A stretch of DNA of 64,000 bases. It comes from Mercurialis annua. Its lineage: Eukaryota > Streptophyta > Magnoliopsida > Malpighiales > Euphorbiaceae. Below, piece after piece: positions 1 through 13,488 of this stretch. Every line of letters begins with the position of its first letter. Position 1 is the first letter of the stretch. A program made the position numbers and the translations under genes. Below the pieces are notes generated by a model. That model had not been told where the DNA came from, did not search any database, and saw nothing but the letters and a program-made list of their open reading frames with translations. Location: assembly GCF_937616625.2 (NCBI RefSeq), contig NC_065570.1:10001-74000 (forward strand), written 5' to 3'.

Positions 1-1006
1 CTGTCTAAATATTTTGTTCAGGTTCCAACTTCATCCGGTACGCTTATAGGGTCAAAAAACGCACCCAAACTCCCCTGCCTGAGCTGTTTTGGGGAATGCA
101 CAAAAACCCCAAAAACGATAATTTATTTATCAAATCACTTTTCTATGATTTTAAATAATCCCAACTATAAATGTTGTCCCAATAACAGATAACTTATCGA
201 GCTAACAAAATTCCTAGTTAAACTCAACTTTTCAAAAATCCTTTTTCTACCCTACTTCGGACTATCAAAATGCTTACATAAAGCGGTCTGATTAACAAAC
301 GAATAGAACATTCTTATTGTCTTCAACACCCTCTAAATCTTTTGTTCAGGTTCCAGCTTCATCCGGTACGCTTATAGGGTCAAAAAACGCACCCAAACTC
401 CCCTCCCTGAGCTGTTTTGGGGAATGCAGAAAAGCCCCAAAAATTGGATAAAACGATAATTCATTTATCAAATAACTCTTCTATTATTTTAATTAATCCC
501 AATTAGAAACGTTGTCCGCATAACCGATAATTTATCGAGCTAACAAAATTCCTAGTCAAACTCAACTTTACAAAAATCTCTTTTCTAGCCTACTTCGGGC
601 TATCAAAATGCTTACATAAAACGGTCTGATTAACAAACTAATTGAATATTAATATTTTCTGTAACACTGTCTAAATGGTTTGTTCAGGTTCCAACTTTAT
701 CCGGTACGCTTATAGGGTCAAAAAACGCACCTAAACTCCCCCCCTGAGCTGTTTTAGGGAATGCAGAAAAGCCCCAAAAATGGGATAAAACGATAATTCA
801 TTTATCAAATAGCTCTTCTATTATTTTAATTAATCCAAACTAGAAACGCTGTCCGAATAACCGATAATTTATCGAGCTAACAAAATTCCTAGTCAAACTC
901 AACTTTTCAAAAATCTAATTTCTAGCCTACTTCGGGCTATCAAAATGCTTACATAAAACAGTCTGATTAACAAACTAATTGAATATTCATATTGTCTGTA
1001 ACACTG

Positions 1007-1344
1007 TCTAAATCTTTTGTTAAGGTTCCAACTTCATTCGATACGCTTATAGGGTCAAAAAATGCACCCAAACTCCCCTCCCTGAGCTGTTTTAGGGAAT
1101 GCACAAAAACCCCAAAAACGGGATAAAACGATAATTTATTTATCAAATCACTTTTCTATGATTTTAAATAATCCCAACTAGAAATGTTGTCCCAATAACA
1201 GATAACTTATCGAGCTAACGAAATTCCTAGTTAAACTCAACTTTTCAAAAATCCCTTTTCTACCCTACTTCGGGCTATCAAAATGCTTACATAAAACGGT
1301 CTGATTAACAAACGAATAGAACATTCTTATTGTCTTCAACACCC
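1007..1344. repeat. Representative class X monomer (monomer 4)
   Basis: A 338 bp unit. Its head carries GTTAAGGTTCC and CATTCGATACGC, and the middle carries GGGAATGCACAAAAACCCC and AATTTATTTATCAAATCAC. The dyad position reads AGATAACTTATCG, one base off the symmetric form, and the tail has CGAATAGAACATTC. The X body resembles class A of domain 2 (same AATTTATTTATCAAATCACTT), suggesting common ancestry. Further X copies in the 11-mer start at 2021 and 3035; monomer 1 has an X-like body. Confidence 0.85.
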
Positions 1345-1682
1345 TCTAAATCTTTTGTTCTGGTTCCAACTTCATCCGGTACGCTTATAGGGTCAAAAAA
1401 CGCACTCAAACTCCCCTCCCTGGGCTGTTTTGGGGAATGCAGAAAAGCCCCAAAAATGGGATAAAACGATAATACATTTATTAAATAACTCTTCTATTAC
1501 TTTAATTAATCCCAACTAGAAACGTTGTCTAAATAACCGATAACTTATCGAGCTAACAGAATTCCTAGTTAAACTCAACTTTTAAAAAATTCATTTTCTA
1601 GCCTACTTCAGGCTATCAAAACGCTTACTTAAAACAGTCTGATTACCAAACTAATTGAACATTCTTATTGTCTTCAACACCC
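1345..1682. repeat. Representative class Y monomer (monomer 5)
   Basis: A 338 bp unit with GTTCTGGTTCC and a TACGCTTATAGGG head, CTCCCTGGGCTG, and the body signature AACTCTTCTATTACTTTAAT. It has an intact CGATAACTTATCG dyad, CTACTTCAGGCTATC, and the tail ACTAATTGAACATTC. Class C of domain 2 shares the TTCTATTATTTTAA body and is its likely counterpart. The partner copy at 2359 differs at a few positions (GTTCAGGATCC, CTTTATCC). Confidence 0.85.
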
Positions 1683-2020
1683 TCTAAAACTTCTGTTCAG
1701 GTTCCAACTTCATCCGGTACGCGTAGGGGGTGAAAAAACATACCCAAACTCCCCTCCCTGAGCTGTTTTGGGGAATGCAGAAAAGCCCCAAACACAGGAT
1801 AAAACGATAATTAATTTATCAAATAACTTTTATATGATTTTCAATAATCCCAACTAGAAACGCTGTCCGAATAACCGATAATTTATCGAGCTAACAAAAT
1901 TCCTAGTCAAACTCAACTTTTCAAAAATCCATTTTCTAGCCTACTTCGGGCTATCAAAATGCTTACATAAAACGGTCTGATTAACAAACTAATTGAATAT
2001 TCATATTGTCTTTAACACTG
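1683..2020. repeat. Representative class Z monomer (monomer 6)
   Basis: A 338 bp unit with TAAAACTTCTG, TACGCGTAGGGGGT, AAAACATACCC, the body AACTTTTATATGATTTTCAA, the dyad CGATAATTTATCG, and the tail AATTGAATATTCATATTG. It matches class B of domain 2 in body and palindromic head, so B and Z are likely sister classes. In 8-mer copy 2 the equivalent monomer (about 10785) has GTTCGGG and GGGGGTC instead of GTTCAGG and GGGGGTG. Confidence 0.85.
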
Positions 2021-3696
2021 TCTAAATCTATTGTTAAGGTTCCAACTTCATTTGATACGCTTATAGGGTCAAAAAATGCACCCAAACTCCCCTCCCTAAG
2101 CTGTTTTAGGGAATGCACAAAAACCCCAAAAACGGGATAAAACGATAATTTATTTATCAAATCACTTTTCTATGATTTTAAATAATCCCAACTAGAAATG
2201 TTGTCCCAATAACAGATAACTTATCGAGCTAACAAAATTCCTAGTTAAACTTAACTTTTCAAAAATCCCTTTTCTACCCTACTTCGGGCTATCAAAATGC
2301 TTACATAAAGCGGTCTGATTAACAAACGAATAGAACATTCTTATTGTCTTCAACACCCTCTAAATCTTTTGTTCAGGATCCAACTTTATCCGGTACGCTT
2401 ATAGGGTCAAAAAACGCACTCAAACTCCCCTCCCTGGGCTGTTTTGGGGAATGCAGAAAAGCCCCAAAAATGGGATAAAACGATAATTCATTTATCAAAT
2501 AACTCTTCTATTATTTTAATTAATCCCAACTAGAAACGTTGTCTGAATAACCGATAACTTATCGAGCTAACAGAATTCCTAGTTAAACTCAACTTTTAAA
2601 AAATTCATTTTCTAGCCTACTTCAGGCTATCAAAACGCTTACTTAAAACAGTCTGATTACCAAACTAATTGAACATTCTGATTTTCTTCAACACCCTCTA
2701 AAACATCTGTTGGGGTTCCAACTTTATCCGGTACGCGTAGGGGGTCAAAAAACATACCCAAACTCCCCTCCCTGAGCTGTTTTGGGGAATGCAGAAAAGC
2801 CCCAAACACAGGATAAAACGATAATTAATTTATCAAATAAATTTTATATGATTTTCAATAATCCCAACTAGAAACGCTGTCCGAATAACCGATAATTTAT
2901 CGAGCTAACAAAATTCCTAGTCAAACTCAACTTTTCAAAAATCCATTTTTTAGCCTACTTCGGGCTATTAAAATGCTTACATAAAACGGTCTGATTAACA
3001 AACTAATTGAATATTCATATTGTCTGTAACACTGTCTAAATCTTTTGTTAAGGTTCCAACTTCATTCGATACGCTTATAGGGTCAAAAAATGCACCCAAA
3101 CTCCCCTCCCTGAGCTGTTTTAGGGAATGCACAAAAACCCCAAAAACGGGATAAAACGATAATTTATTTATCAAATCACTTTTCTATGATTTTAAATAAT
3201 CCCAACTAGAAATGTTGTCCCAATAACAGATAACTTATCGAGCTAACGAAATTCCTAGTTAAACTCAACTTTTCAAAAATCCCTTTTCTACCCTACTTCG
3301 GGCTATCAAAATGCTTACATAAAACGGTCTGATTAACAAACGAATAGAACATTCTTATTGTCTTCAACACCCTCTAAAACTTCCGTTGGGGTTCCAACTT
3401 CATCCGGTACGCGTAGGGGGTCAAAAAACATACCCAAACTCCCCTCCCTGAGCTGTTTTGGGGAATGCAGAAAAGCTCCAAAAACAGGATAAAACGATAA
3501 TTAATTTATCATATGATTTTTAATAATCCCAACTAGAAACGTTGTCTGAATAACCGATAATTTATCGAGCTAACAAAATTCCTAGTCAAACTCACATTTT
3601 CAAAAATCTCATTTCTAGCCTACTTCGGGCTATCAAAATGCTTACATAAAACGATATGATTAATAAACTAATTGAATATTCATATTTTATGTAACA

Positions 3697-6600
3697 CTGT
3701 CTAAATATTTTGTTCAGGTTCCAACTTCATCCGGTACGCTTATAGGGTCAAAAAACGCACCCAAACTCCCCTGCCTGAGCTGTTTTGGGGAATGCACAAA
3801 AACCCCAAAAACGATAATTTATTTATCAAATCACTTTTCTATGATTTTAAATAATCCCAACTATAAATGTTGTCCCAATAACAGATAACTTATCGAGCTA
3901 ACAAAATTCCTAGTTAAACTCAACTTTTCAAAAATCCTTTTTCTACCCTACTTCGGACTATCAAAATGCTTACATAAAGCGGTCTGATTAACAAACGAAT
4001 AGAACATTCTTATTGTCTTCAACACCCTCTAAATCTTTTGTTCAGGTTCCAGCTTCATCCGGTACGCTTATAGGGTCAAAAAACGCACCCAAACTCCCCT
4101 CCCTGAGCTGTTTTGGGGAATGCAGAAAAGCCCCAAAAATTGGATAAAACGATAATTCATTTATCAAATAACTCTTCTATTATTTTAATTAATCCCAATT
4201 AGAAACGTTGTCCGCATAACCGATAATTTATCGAGCTAACAAAATTCCTAGTCAAACTCAACTTTACAAAAATCTCTTTTCTAGCCTACTTCGGGCTATC
4301 AAAATGCTTACATAAAACGGTCTGATTAACAAACTAATTGAATATTAATATTTTCTGTAACACTGTCTAAATGGTTTGTTCAGGTTCCAACTTTATCCGG
4401 TACGCTTATAGGGTCAAAAAACGCACCTAAACTCCCCCCCTGAGCTGTTTTAGGGAATGCAGAAAAGCCCCAAAAATGGGATAAAACGATAATTCATTTA
4501 TCAAATAGCTCTTCTATTATTTTAATTAATCCAAACTAGAAACGCTGTCCGAATAACCGATAATTTATCGAGCTAACAAAATTCCTAGTCAAACTCAACT
4601 TTTCAAAAATCTAATTTCTACCCTACTTCGGGCTATCAAAATGCTTACATAAAACAGTCTGATTAACAAACTAATTGAATATTCATATTGTCTGTAACAC
4701 TGTCTAAATCTTTTGTTAAGGTTCCAACTTCATTCGATACGCTTATAGGGTCAAAAAATGCACCCAAACTCCCCTCCCTGAGCTGTTTTAGGGAATGCAC
4801 AAAAACCCCAAAAACGGGATAAAACGATAATTTATTTATCAAATCACTTTTCTATGATTTTAAATAATCCCAACTAGAAATGTTGTCCCAATAACAGATA
4901 ACTTATCGAGCTAACGAAATTCCTAGTTAAACTCAACTTTTCAAAAATCCCTTTTCTACCCTACTTCGGGCTATCAAAATGCTTACATAAAACGGTCTGA
5001 TTAACAAACGAATAGAACATTCTTATTGTCTTCAACACCCTCTAAATCTTTTGTTCTGGTTCCAACTTCATCCGGTACGCTTATAGGGTCAAAAAACGCA
5101 CTCAAACTCCCCTCCCTGGGCTGTTTTGGGGAATGCAGAAAAGCCCCAAAAATGGGATAAAACGATAATACATTTATTAAATAACTCTTCTATTACTTTA
5201 ATTAATCCCAACTAGAAACGTTGTCTAAATAACCGATAACTTATCGAGCTAACAGAATTCCTAGTTAAACTCAACTTTTAAAAAATTCATTTTCTAGCCT
5301 ACTTCAGGCTATCAAAACGCTTACTTAAAACAGTCTGATTACCAAACTAATTGAACATTCTTATTGTCTTCAACACCCTCTAAAACTTCTGTTCAGGTTC
5401 CAACTTCATCCGGTACGCGTAGGGGGTGAAAAAACATACCCAAACTCCCCTCCCTGAGCTGTTTTGGGGAATGCAGAAAAGCCCCAAACACAGGATAAAA
5501 CGATAATTAATTTATCAAATAACTTTTATATGATTTTCAATAATCCCAACTAGAAACGCTGTCCGAATAACCGATAATTTATCGAGCTAACAAAATTCCT
5601 AGTCAAACTCAACTTTTCAAAAATCCATTTTCTAGCCTACTTCGGGCTATCAAAATGCTTACATAAAACGGTCTGATTAACAAACTAATTGAATATTCAT
5701 ATTGTCTTTAACACTGTCTAAATCTATTGTTAAGGTTCCAACTTCATTTGATACGCTTATAGGGTCAAAAAATGCACCCAAACTCCCCTCCCTAAGCTGT
5801 TTTAGGGAATGCACAAAAACCCCAAAAACGGGATAAAACGATAATTTATTTATCAAATCACTTTTCTATGATTTTAAATAATCCCAACTAGAAATGTTGT
5901 CCCAATAACAGATAACTTATCGAGCTAACAAAATTCCTAGTTAAACTTAACTTTTCAAAAATCCCTTTTCTACCCTACTTCGGGCTATCAAAATGCTTAC
6001 ATAAAGCGGTCTGATTAACAAACGAATAGAACATTCTTATTGTCTTCAACACCCTCTAAATCTTTTGTTCAGGATCCAACTTTATCCGGTACGCTTATAG
6101 GGTCAAAAAACGCACTCAAACTCCCCTCCCTGGGCTGTTTTGGGGAATGCAGAAAAGCCCCAAAAATGGGATAAAACGATAATTCATTTATCAAATAACT
6201 CTTCTATTATTTTAATTAATCCCAACTAGAAACGTTGTCTGAATAACCGATAACTTATCGAGCTAACAGAATTCCTAGTTAAACTCAACTTTTAAAAAAT
6301 TCATTTTCTAGCCTACTTCAGGCTATCAAAACGCTTACTTAAAACAGTCTGATTACCAAACTAATTGAACATTCTGATTTTCTTCAACACCCTCTAAAAC
6401 ATCTGTTGGGGTTCCAACTTTATCCGGTACGCGTAGGGGGTCAAAAAACATACCCAAACTCCCCTCCCTGAGCTGTTTTGGGGAATGCAGAAAAGCCCCA
6501 AACACAGGATAAAACGATAATTAATTTATCAAATAAATTTTATATGATTTTCAATAATCCCAACTAGAAACGCTGTCCGAATAACCGATAATTTATCGAG

Positions 6601-7068
6601 CTAACAAAATTCCTAGTCAAACTCAACTTTTCAAAAATCCATTTTTTAGCCTACTTCGGGCTATTAAAATGCTTACATAAAACGGTCTGATTAACAAACT
6701 AATTGAATATTCATATTGTCTGTAACACTGTCTAAATCTTTTGTTAAGGTTCCAACTTCATTCGATACGCTTATAGGGTCAAAAAATGCACCCAAACTCC
6801 CCTCCCTGAGCTGTTTTAGGGAATGCACAAAAACCCCAAAAACGGGATAAAACGATAATTTATTTATCAAATCACTTTTCTATGATTTTAAATAATCCCA
6901 ACTAGAAATGTTGTCCCAATAACAGATAACTTATCGAGCTAACGAAATTCCTAGTTAAACTCAACTTTTCAAAAATCCCTTTTCTACCCTACTTCGGGCT
7001 ATCAAAATGCTTACATAAAACGGTCTGATTAACAAACGAATAGAACATTCTTATTGTCTTCAACACCC
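3697..7068. repeat. 11-monomer HOR, copy 2, ending after monomer 10
   Basis: Repeats 1-3372 with almost no change; monomer starts are at 3700, 4028, 4366, 4703, 5041, 5379, 5717, 6055, 6393 and 6731. After monomer 10 the expected monomer 11 (AAAACTTCCGTTGGGG, as at 3373) is replaced at 7069 by a monomer that starts like monomer 5 (TCTTTTGTTCTGG) and continues like monomer 3. The 11-mer register is therefore lost here and the shorter HOR begins. Confidence 0.9.
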
Positions 7069-9771
7069 TCTAAATCTTTTGTTCTGGTTCCAACTTCATC
7101 CGGTACGCTTATAGGGTCAAAAAACGCACCTAAACTCCCCCCCTGAGCTGTTTTAGGGAATGCAGAAAAGCCCCAAAAATGGGATAAAACGATAATTCAT
7201 TTATCAAATAGCTCTTCTATTATTTTAATTAATCCCAACTAGAAACGCTGTCCGAATAACCGATAATTTATCGAGCTAACAAAATTTCTAGTCAAACTCA
7301 ACTTTTCAAAAATCTAATTTCTAGCCTACTTCGGGCTATCAAAATGCTTACATAAAACAGTCTGATTAACAAACTAATTGAATATTCATATTGTCTGTAA
7401 CACTGTCTAAATCTTTTGTTAAGGTTCCAACTTCATTCGATACGCTTATAGGGTCAAAAAATGCACCCAAACTCCCCTCCCTGAGCTGTTTTAGGGAATG
7501 CACAAAAACCCCAAAAACGGGATAAAACGATAATTTATTTATCAAATCACTTTTCTATGATTTTAAATAATCCCAACTAGAAATGTTGTCCCAATAACAG
7601 ATAACTTATCGAGCTAACGAAATTCCTAGTTAAACTCAACTTTTCAAAAATCCCTTTTCTACCCTACTTCGGGCTATCAAAATGCTTACATAAAACGGTC
7701 TGATTAACAAACGAATAGAACATTCTTATTGTCTTCAACACCCTCTAAATCTTTTGTTCTGGTTCCAACTTCATCCGGTACGCTTATAGGGTCAAAAAAC
7801 GCACTCAAACTCCCCTCCCTGGGCTGTTTTGGGGAATGCAGAAAAGCCCCAAAAATGGGATAAAACGATAATACATTTATTAAATAACTCTTCTATTACT
7901 TTAATTAATCCCAACTAGAAACGTTGTCTAAATAACCGATAACTTATCGAGCTAACAGAATTCCTAGTTAAACTCAACTTTTAAAAAATTCATTTTCTAG
8001 CCTACTTCAGGCTATCAAAACGCTTACTTAAAACAGTCTGATTACCAAACTAATTGAACATTCTTATTGTCTTCAACACCCTCTAAAACTTCTGTTCAGG
8101 TTCCAACTTCATCCGGTACGCGTAGGGGGTGAAAAAACATACCCAAACTCCCCTCCCTGAGCTGTTTTGGGGAATGCAGAAAAGCCCCAAACACAGGATA
8201 AAACGATAATTAATTTATCAAATAACTTTTATATGATTTTCAATAATCCCAACTAGAAACGCTGTCCGAATAACCGATAATTTATCGAGCTAACAAAATT
8301 CCTAGTCAAACTCAACTTTTCAAAAATCCATTTTCTAGCCTACTTCGGGCTATCAAAATGCTTACATAAAACGGTCTGATTAACAAACTAATTGAATATT
8401 CATATTGTCTTTAACACTGTCTAAATCTATTGTTAAGGTTCCAACTTCATTTGATACGCTTATAGGGTCAAAAAATGCACCCAAACTCCCCTCCCTAAGC
8501 TGTTTTAGGGAATGCACAAAAACCCCAAAAACGGGATAAAACGATAATTTATTTATCAAATCACTTTTCTATGATTTTAAATAATCCCAACTAGAAATGT
8601 TGTCCCAATAACAGATAACTTATCGAGCTAACAAAATTCCTAGTTAAACTTAACTTTTCAAAAATCCCTTTTCTACCCTACTTCGGGCTATCAAAATGCT
8701 TACATAAAGCGGTCTGATTAACAAACGAATAGAACATTCTTATTGTCTTCAACACCCTCTAAATCTTTTGTTCAGGATCCAACTTTATCCGGTACGCTTA
8801 TAGGGTCAAAAAACGCACTCAAACTCCCCTCCCTGGGCTGTTTTGGGGAATGCAGAAAAGCCCCAAAAATGGGATAAAACGATAATTCATTTATCAAATA
8901 ACTCTTCTATTATTTTAATTAATCCCAACTAGAAACGTTGTCTGAATAACCGATAACTTATCGAGCTAACAGAATTCCTAGTTAAACTCAACTTTTAAAA
9001 AATTCATTTTCTAGCCTACTTCAGGCTATCAAAACGCTTACTTAAAACAGTCTGATTACCAAACTAATTGAACATTCTGATTTTCTTCAACACCCTCTAA
9101 AACATCTGTTGGGGTTCCAACTTTATCCGGTACGCGTAGGGGGTCAAAAAACATACCCAAACTCCCCTCCCTGAGCTGTTTTGGGGAATGCAGAAAAGCC
9201 CCAAACACAGGATAAAACGATAATTAATTTATCAAATAAATTTTATATGATTTTCAATAATCCCAACTAGAAACGCTGTCCGAATAACCGATAATTTATC
9301 GAGCTAACAAAATTCCTAGTCAAACTCAACTTTTCAAAAATCCATTTTTTAGCCTACTTCGGGCTATTAAAATGCTTACATAAAACGGTCTGATTAACAA
9401 ACTAATTGAATATTCATATTGTCTGTAACACTGTCTAAATCTTTTGTTAAGGTTCCAACTTCATTCGATACGCTTATAGGGTCAAAAAATGCACCCAAAC
9501 TCCCCTCCCTGAGCTGTTTTAGGGAATGCACAAAAACCCCAAAAACGGGATAAAACGATAATTTATTTATCAAATCACTTTTCTATGATTTTAAATAATC
9601 CCAACTAGAAATGTTGTCCCAATAACAGATAACTTATCGAGCTAACGAAATTCCTAGTTAAACTCAACTTTTCAAAAATCCCTTTTCTACCCTACTTCGG
9701 GCTATCAAAATGCTTACATAAAACGGTCTGATTAACAAACGAATAGAACATTCTTATTGTCTTCAACACCC
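7069..9771. repeat. 8-monomer higher-order repeat, copy 1 (2703 bp)
   Basis: Monomer starts are at 7069, 7406, 7744, 8082, 8420, 8758, 9096 and 9434. The first monomer is a hybrid: its head (GTTCTGGTTCC) matches monomer 5 and its body (CACCTAAACTCCCCCCCTG) matches monomer 3. The crossover lies within the shared stretch of about 7090-7127. The other seven monomers are monomers 4-10 of the 11-mer in order. The unit therefore equals the 11-mer minus monomers 11, 1 and 2, consistent with unequal exchange. Confidence 0.9.
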
Positions 9772-12474
9772 TCTAAATCTTTTGTTCTGGTTCCAACTTC
9801 ATCCGGTACGCTTATAGGGTCAAAAAACGCACCTAAACTCCCCCCCTGAGCTGTTTTAGGGAATGCAGAAAAGCCCCAAAAATGGGATAAAACGATAATT
9901 CATTTATCAAATAGCTCTTCTATTATTTTAATTAATCCCAACTAGAAACGCTGTCCGAATAACCGATAATTTATCGAGCTAACAAAATTTCTAGTCAAAC
10001 TCAACTTTTCAAAAATCTAATTTCTAGCCTACTTCGGGCTATCAAAATGCTTACATAAAACAGTCTGATTAACAAACTAATTGAATATTCATATTGTCTG
10101 TAACACTGTCTAAATCTTTTGTTAAGGTTCCAACTTCATTCGATACGCTTATAGGGTCAAAAAATGCACCCAAACTCCCCTCCCTGAGCTGTTTTAGGGA
10201 ATGCACAAAAACCCCAAAAACGGGATAAAACGATAATTTATTTATCAAATCACTTTTCTATGATTTTAAATAATCCCAACTAGAAATGTTGTCCCAATAA
10301 CAGATAACTTATCGAGCTAACGAAATTCCTAGTTAAACTCAACTTTTCAAAAATCCCTTTTCTACCCTACTTCGGGCTATCAAAATGCTTACATAAAACG
10401 GTCTGATTAACAAACGAATAGAACATTCTTATTGTCTTCAACACCCTCTAAATCTTTTGTTCTGGTTCCAACTTCATCCGGTACGCTTATAGGGTCAAAA
10501 AACGCACTCAAACTCCCCTCCCTGGGCTGTTTTGGGGAATGCAGAAAAGCCCCAAAAATGGGATAAAACGATAATACATTTATTAAATAACTCTTCTATT
10601 ACTTTAATTAATCCCAACTAGAAACGTTGTCTAAATAACCGATAACTTATCGAGCTAACAGAATTCCTAGTTAAACTCAACTTTTAAAAAATTCATTTTC
10701 TAGCCTACTTCAGGCTATCAAAACGCTTACTTAAAACAGTCTGATTACCAAACTAATTGAACATTCTTATTGTCTTCAACACCCTCTAAAACTTCTGTTC
10801 GGGTTCCAACTTCATCCGGTACGCGTAGGGGGTCAAAAAACATACCCAAACTCCCCTCCCTGAGCTGTTTTGGGGAATGCAGAAAAGCCCCAAACACAGG
10901 ATAAAACGATAATTAATTTATCAAATAACTTTTATATGATTTTCAATAATCCCAACTAGAAACGCTGTCCGAATAACCGATAATTTATCGAGCTAACAAA
11001 ATTCCTAGTCAAACTCAACTTTTAAAAAATCCATTTTCTAGCCTACTTCGGGCTATCAAAATGCTTACATAAAACGGTCTGATTAACAAACTAATTGAAT
11101 ATTCATATTGTCTTTAACACTGTCTAAATCTATTGTTAAGGTTCCAACTTCATTTGATACGCTTATAGGGTCAAAAAATGCACCCAAACTCCCCTCCCTA
11201 AGCTGTTTTAGGGAATGCACAAAAACCCCAAAAACGGGATAAAACGATAATTTATTTATCAAATCACTTTTCTATGATTTTAAATAATCCCAACTAGAAA
11301 TGTTGTCCCAATAACAGATAACTTATCGAGCTAACAAAATTCCTAGTTAAACTTAACTTTTCAAAAATCCCTTTTCTACCCTACTTCGGGCTATCAAAAT
11401 GCTTACATAAAGCGGTCTGATTAACAAACGAATAGAACATTCTTATTGTCTTCAACACCCTCTAAATCTTTTGTTCAGGATCCAACTTTATCCGGTACGC
11501 TTATAGGGTCAAAAAACGCACTCAAACTCCCCTCCCTGGGCTGTTTTGGGGAATGCAGAAAAGCCCCAAAAATGGGATAAAACGATAATTCATTTATCAA
11601 ATAACTCTTCTATTATTTTAATTAATCCCAACTAGAAACGTTGTCTGAATAACCGATAACTTATCGAGCTAACAGAATTCCTAGTTAAACTCAACTTTTA
11701 AAAAATTCATTTTCTAGCCTACTTCAGGCTATCAAAACGCTTACTTAAAACAGTCTGATTACCAAACTAATTGAACATTCTGATTTTCTTCAACACCCTC
11801 TAAAACATCTGTTGGGGTTCCAACTTTATCCGGTACGCGTAGGGGGTCAAAAAACATACCCAAACTCCCCTCCCTGAGCTGTTTTGGGGAATGCAGAAAA
11901 GCCCCAAACACAGGATAAAACGATAATTAATTTATCAAATAAATTTTATATGATTTTCAATAATCCCAACTAGAAACGCTGTCCGAATAACCGATAATTT
12001 ATCGAGCTAACAAAATTCCTAGTCAAACTCAACTTTTCAAAAATCCATTTTTTAGCCTACTTCGGGCTATTAAAATGCTTACATAAAACGGTCTGATTAA
12101 CAAACTAATTGAATATTCATATTGTCTGTAACACTGTCTAAATCTTTTGTTAAGGTTCCAACTTCATTCGATACGCTTATAGGGTCAAAAAATGCACCCA
12201 AACTCCCCTCCCTGAGCTGTTTTAGGGAATGCACAAAAACCCCAAAAACGGGATAAAACGATAATTTATTTATCAAATCACTTTTCTATGATTTTAAATA
12301 ATCCCAACTAGAAATGTTGTCCCAATAACAGATAACTTATCGAGCTAACGAAATTCCTAGTTAAACTCAACTTTTCAAAAATCCCTTTTCTACCCTACTT
12401 CGGGCTATCAAAATGCTTACATAAAACGGTCTGATTAACAAACGAATAGAACATTCTTATTGTCTTCAACACCC
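9772..12474. repeat. 8-monomer higher-order repeat, copy 2 (2703 bp)
   Basis: Repeats 7069-9771 with an exact period of 2703 bp. Differences I noticed: GTTCGGG for GTTCAGG and GGGGGTC for GGGGGTG in the monomer starting near 10785, and CTTTTAAAAAATCC near 11022 for CTTTTCAAAAATCC. Near identity implies very recent duplication or ongoing homogenisation. The next copy fails to complete: the monomer at 12475 starts as expected but continues like monomer 8, not monomer 3. Confidence 0.9.
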
Positions 12475-13488
12475 TCTAAATCTTTTGTTCTGGTTCCAAC
12501 TTCATCCGGTACGCTTATAGGGTCAAAAAACGCACTCAAACTCCCCTCCCTGGGCTGTTTTGGGGAATGCAGAAAAGCCCCAAAAATGGGATAAAACGAT
12601 AATTCATTTATCAAATAACTCTTCTATTATTTTAATTAATCCCAACTAGAAACGTTGTCTGAATAACCGATAACTTATCGAGCTAACAGAATTCCTAGTT
12701 AAACTCAACTTTTAAAAAATTCATTTTCTAGCCTACTTCAGGCTATCAAAACGCTTACTTAAAACAGTCTGATTACCAAACTAATTGAACATTCTGATTT
12801 TCTTCAACACCCTCTAAAACATCTGTTGGGGTTCCAACTTCATCCGGTACGCGTAGGGGGTCAAAAAACATACCCAAACTCCCCTCCCTGAGCTGTTTTG
12901 GGGAATGCAGAAAAGCCCCAAACACAGGATAAAACGATAATTAATTTATCAAATAAATTTTATATGATTTTCAATAATCCCAACTAGAAACGCTGTCCGA
13001 ATAACCGATAATTTATCGAGCTAACAAAATTCCTAGTCAAACTCAACTTTTCAAAAATCCATTTTTTAGCCTACTTCGGGCTATTAAAATGCTTACATAA
13101 AACGGTCTGATTAACAAACTAATTGAATATTCATATTGTCTGTAACACTGTCTAAATCTTTTGTTAAGGTTCCAACTTCATTCGATACGCTTATAGGGTC
13201 AAAAAATGCACCCAAACTCCCCTCCCTAAGCTGTTTTAGGGAATGCACAAAAACCCCAAAAACGGGATAAAACGATAATTTATTTATCAAATCACTTTTC
13301 TATGATTTTAAATAATCCCAACTAGAAATGTTGTCCCAATAACAGATAACTTATCGAGCTAACAAAATTCCTAGTTAAACTCAACTTTTCAAAAATCCCT
13401 TTTCTACCCTACTTCGGGCTATCAAAATGCTTACATAAAGCGGTCTGATTAACAAACGAATAGAACATTCTTATTGTCTTCAACACCC
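12475..13488. repeat. Truncated HOR remnant: three monomers at the edge of domain 1
   Basis: Monomer starts are at 12475, 12813 and 13151. The first has a monomer 5 head (GTTCTGG) and a monomer 8 body (TTCTATTATTTTAATTAATCC with GTTGTCTGAATAACC). The next two follow the order of monomers 9 and 10, although the third has the monomer 7-like CTCCCTAAGCTG and AAAGCGG. The HOR is thus shortened by a second register shift just before the domain boundary, as expected at the less homogenised edge of an HOR array. Confidence 0.8.

Larger units (their letters stand above)
1..3696. repeat. 11-monomer higher-order repeat, copy 1 (3696 bp)
   Basis: The sequence at position 1 (CTGTCTAAATATTTTGTTC) recurs exactly at 3697, giving a period of 3696 bp. 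The two copies stay nearly identical to about 3372/7068. The one difference I noticed is TAGCC near 924 against TACCC near 4620. Monomers 4 (1007-1344) and 10 (3035-3372) look identical, and monomers 5/8 and 6/9 are close pairs. Short units are monomer 1 (328 bp, lacking GGATAAA-like bases after CCCCAAAAAC) and monomer 11 (327 bp, with ten bases missing after TTAATTTATC near 3510). Copy 1 contains monomer 11 (3373-3699), which copy 2 lacks. Confidence 0.92.
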
